64,000 nt of DNA, from the NCBI RefSeq assembly GCF_000738775.1, contig NZ_JPOC01000020.1:1-64000 (forward strand), in the 5' to 3' direction. Below the pieces are notes generated by a model. That model made no database searches, was not told where the DNA came from, and saw only the letters and a list, made by a program, of their open reading frames with translations. Source of the stretch: Prescottella defluvii. Lineage in GTDB: Bacteria; Actinomycetota; Actinomycetes; Mycobacteriales; Mycobacteriaceae. Positions 63,454 through 64,000 of this stretch are shown here, one piece after another. The position numbers and the translations under genes were made by a program. Each line of letters starts with the position of its first letter. Position 1 is the first letter of the stretch.

Positions 63454-64000
63454 GTGCCTCCCATTCGTCGTAATCCGAAGGCGTCCCCGTCGGCCGCTCG
63501 GCGGCCCAAGATCGCGGGCGGTTCCGCGCCCCGGTCGGTGGCGTCGCCGTCCCGCGGTGAGGACGCGGTCAGCGAGTCGGTCGACAGCGTGCTGCTCGTC
63601 AAGGAACCCGTGGTCGAGGAGCCTGCCGTGCAGGAGCCCGCGGTCGCGGAACCAACCGTGCAGGAGTCTGCCGCGCAGGAACCTGCCGTCGACGGAACCG
63701 GGTCGAAGCCGTCGGTGCCGACCGTGCCGGAGGCCGGGCGCGGGGCGGGTCGGCGTGCGGTCGTGATCGCGGGTGTCGCGGCGGTCGTGCTGGCGGCGTT
63801 CGCCGGCGTCGCGGCGATGGTGTCCCGTGACGGTGCGTCAGCCAATCGTGCGTACGTCGATGTCGGTGCGACGTCGGAGGTTGCGGCGGCGGCGGAGCAG
63901 GCGCTGACGGCCGTGACCGTCTATAGTGCTGATTCGATCGACCAGTTCCCCGACACGGCGCGCGCAGTGATGACGGACGGGATGAAGGCGGAGTTCGATC
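63454..64000 (+). CDS. Mce-associated membrane protein 2, 3' end outside window
   Basis: The visible 182 residues start at a GTG preceded by AAGGAG. A basic N-terminus and a degenerate repeat of EPAV-type units (about residues 50-75) lie in the cytoplasm; a membrane segment (AVVIAGVAAVVLAAFAGVAA) near residue 110 is followed by an extracytoplasmic domain with ALTAVTVYSADSIDQFPDTA, as in other Mam proteins. The frame is open at the window end. Confidence 0.8.
   Translation, partial: MPPIRRNPKASPSAARRPKIAGGSAPRSVASPSRGEDAVSESVDSVLLVKEPVVEEPAVQEPAVAEPTVQESAAQEPAVDGTGSKPSVPTVPEAGRGAGRRAVVIAGVAAVVLAAFAGVAAMVSRDGASANRAYVDVGATSEVAAAAEQALTAVTVYSADSIDQFPDTARAVMTDGMKAEFD

Noticed and set aside
63590-63690. 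Possible repeat array in EPAV-coding DNA
   Set aside because: The repetition is degenerate and in frame, explained by a low-complexity cytoplasmic segment of the Mce-associated protein.

Overview
The window is about 64 kb of chromosomal DNA from a high-GC, mycolic-acid-containing actinobacterium of the Nocardiaceae, most likely Rhodococcus or Prescottella. The evidence is strong GC bias, many GTG starts, many probable leaderless genes (a TANNNT -10 box 6-7 nt before the start codon), a complete mce cluster, hadAB, and gene order matching the hemL-ccs, menA-to-htpX and rpl regions of Mycobacterium tuberculosis. The species assignment is inference. I see no prophage, insertion sequence, CRISPR array or rRNA.

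Layout. 1-5 kb: the end of a secreted PQQ-type sugar dehydrogenase, a deazaflavin nitroreductase-like protein, an SRPBCC protein, a HemK-like methyltransferase and an acyl-CoA oxidase. 5-11.3 kb: hemL, a histidine phosphatase, then a TlpA-like thioredoxin, CcdA, ResB and CcsB with 4-nt overlaps, i.e. heme supply plus system II cytochrome c maturation. 11.3-19 kb: bldC, two tandem paralogous micro-proteins, a Cds1-like cysteine desulfhydrase, an SDR, an acyltransferase and small membrane genes. 18-43 kb: a scattered menaquinone locus (menA, menE, menB, menC, menD, menG, menJ and a polyprenyl diphosphate synthase), interrupted by a large BTAD/NB-ARC regulator, a drug-type ABC exporter, three tandem paralogous secreted proteins, two DUF3349 genes, pitA and an iron-box-controlled siderophore-interacting protein.

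43-52.7 kb: htpX, yajQ, tRNA-Tyr, an aldehyde dehydrogenase, tRNA-Thr and tRNA-Met, rpmG, hadA-hadB (hadC is missing), tRNA-Trp, secE, nusG, rplK, rplA, then rplJ-rplL behind a long attenuator-like leader. 52.7-64 kb: a single-direction mce cluster beginning with its own ATPase gene (mceG), two yrbE permease genes, mceA-F and two Mce-associated membrane proteins; the last runs off the window.

The points most worth following up are the tandem micro-proteins at 12.27-12.74 kb, which resemble small mycomembrane channel peptides in architecture only; the secreted protein triplet at 24.4-26.5 kb with its duplicated leader element; and an identical 18-bp TTAC-N6-GTAA operator-like sequence found before mceG and before the Mce-associated genes.
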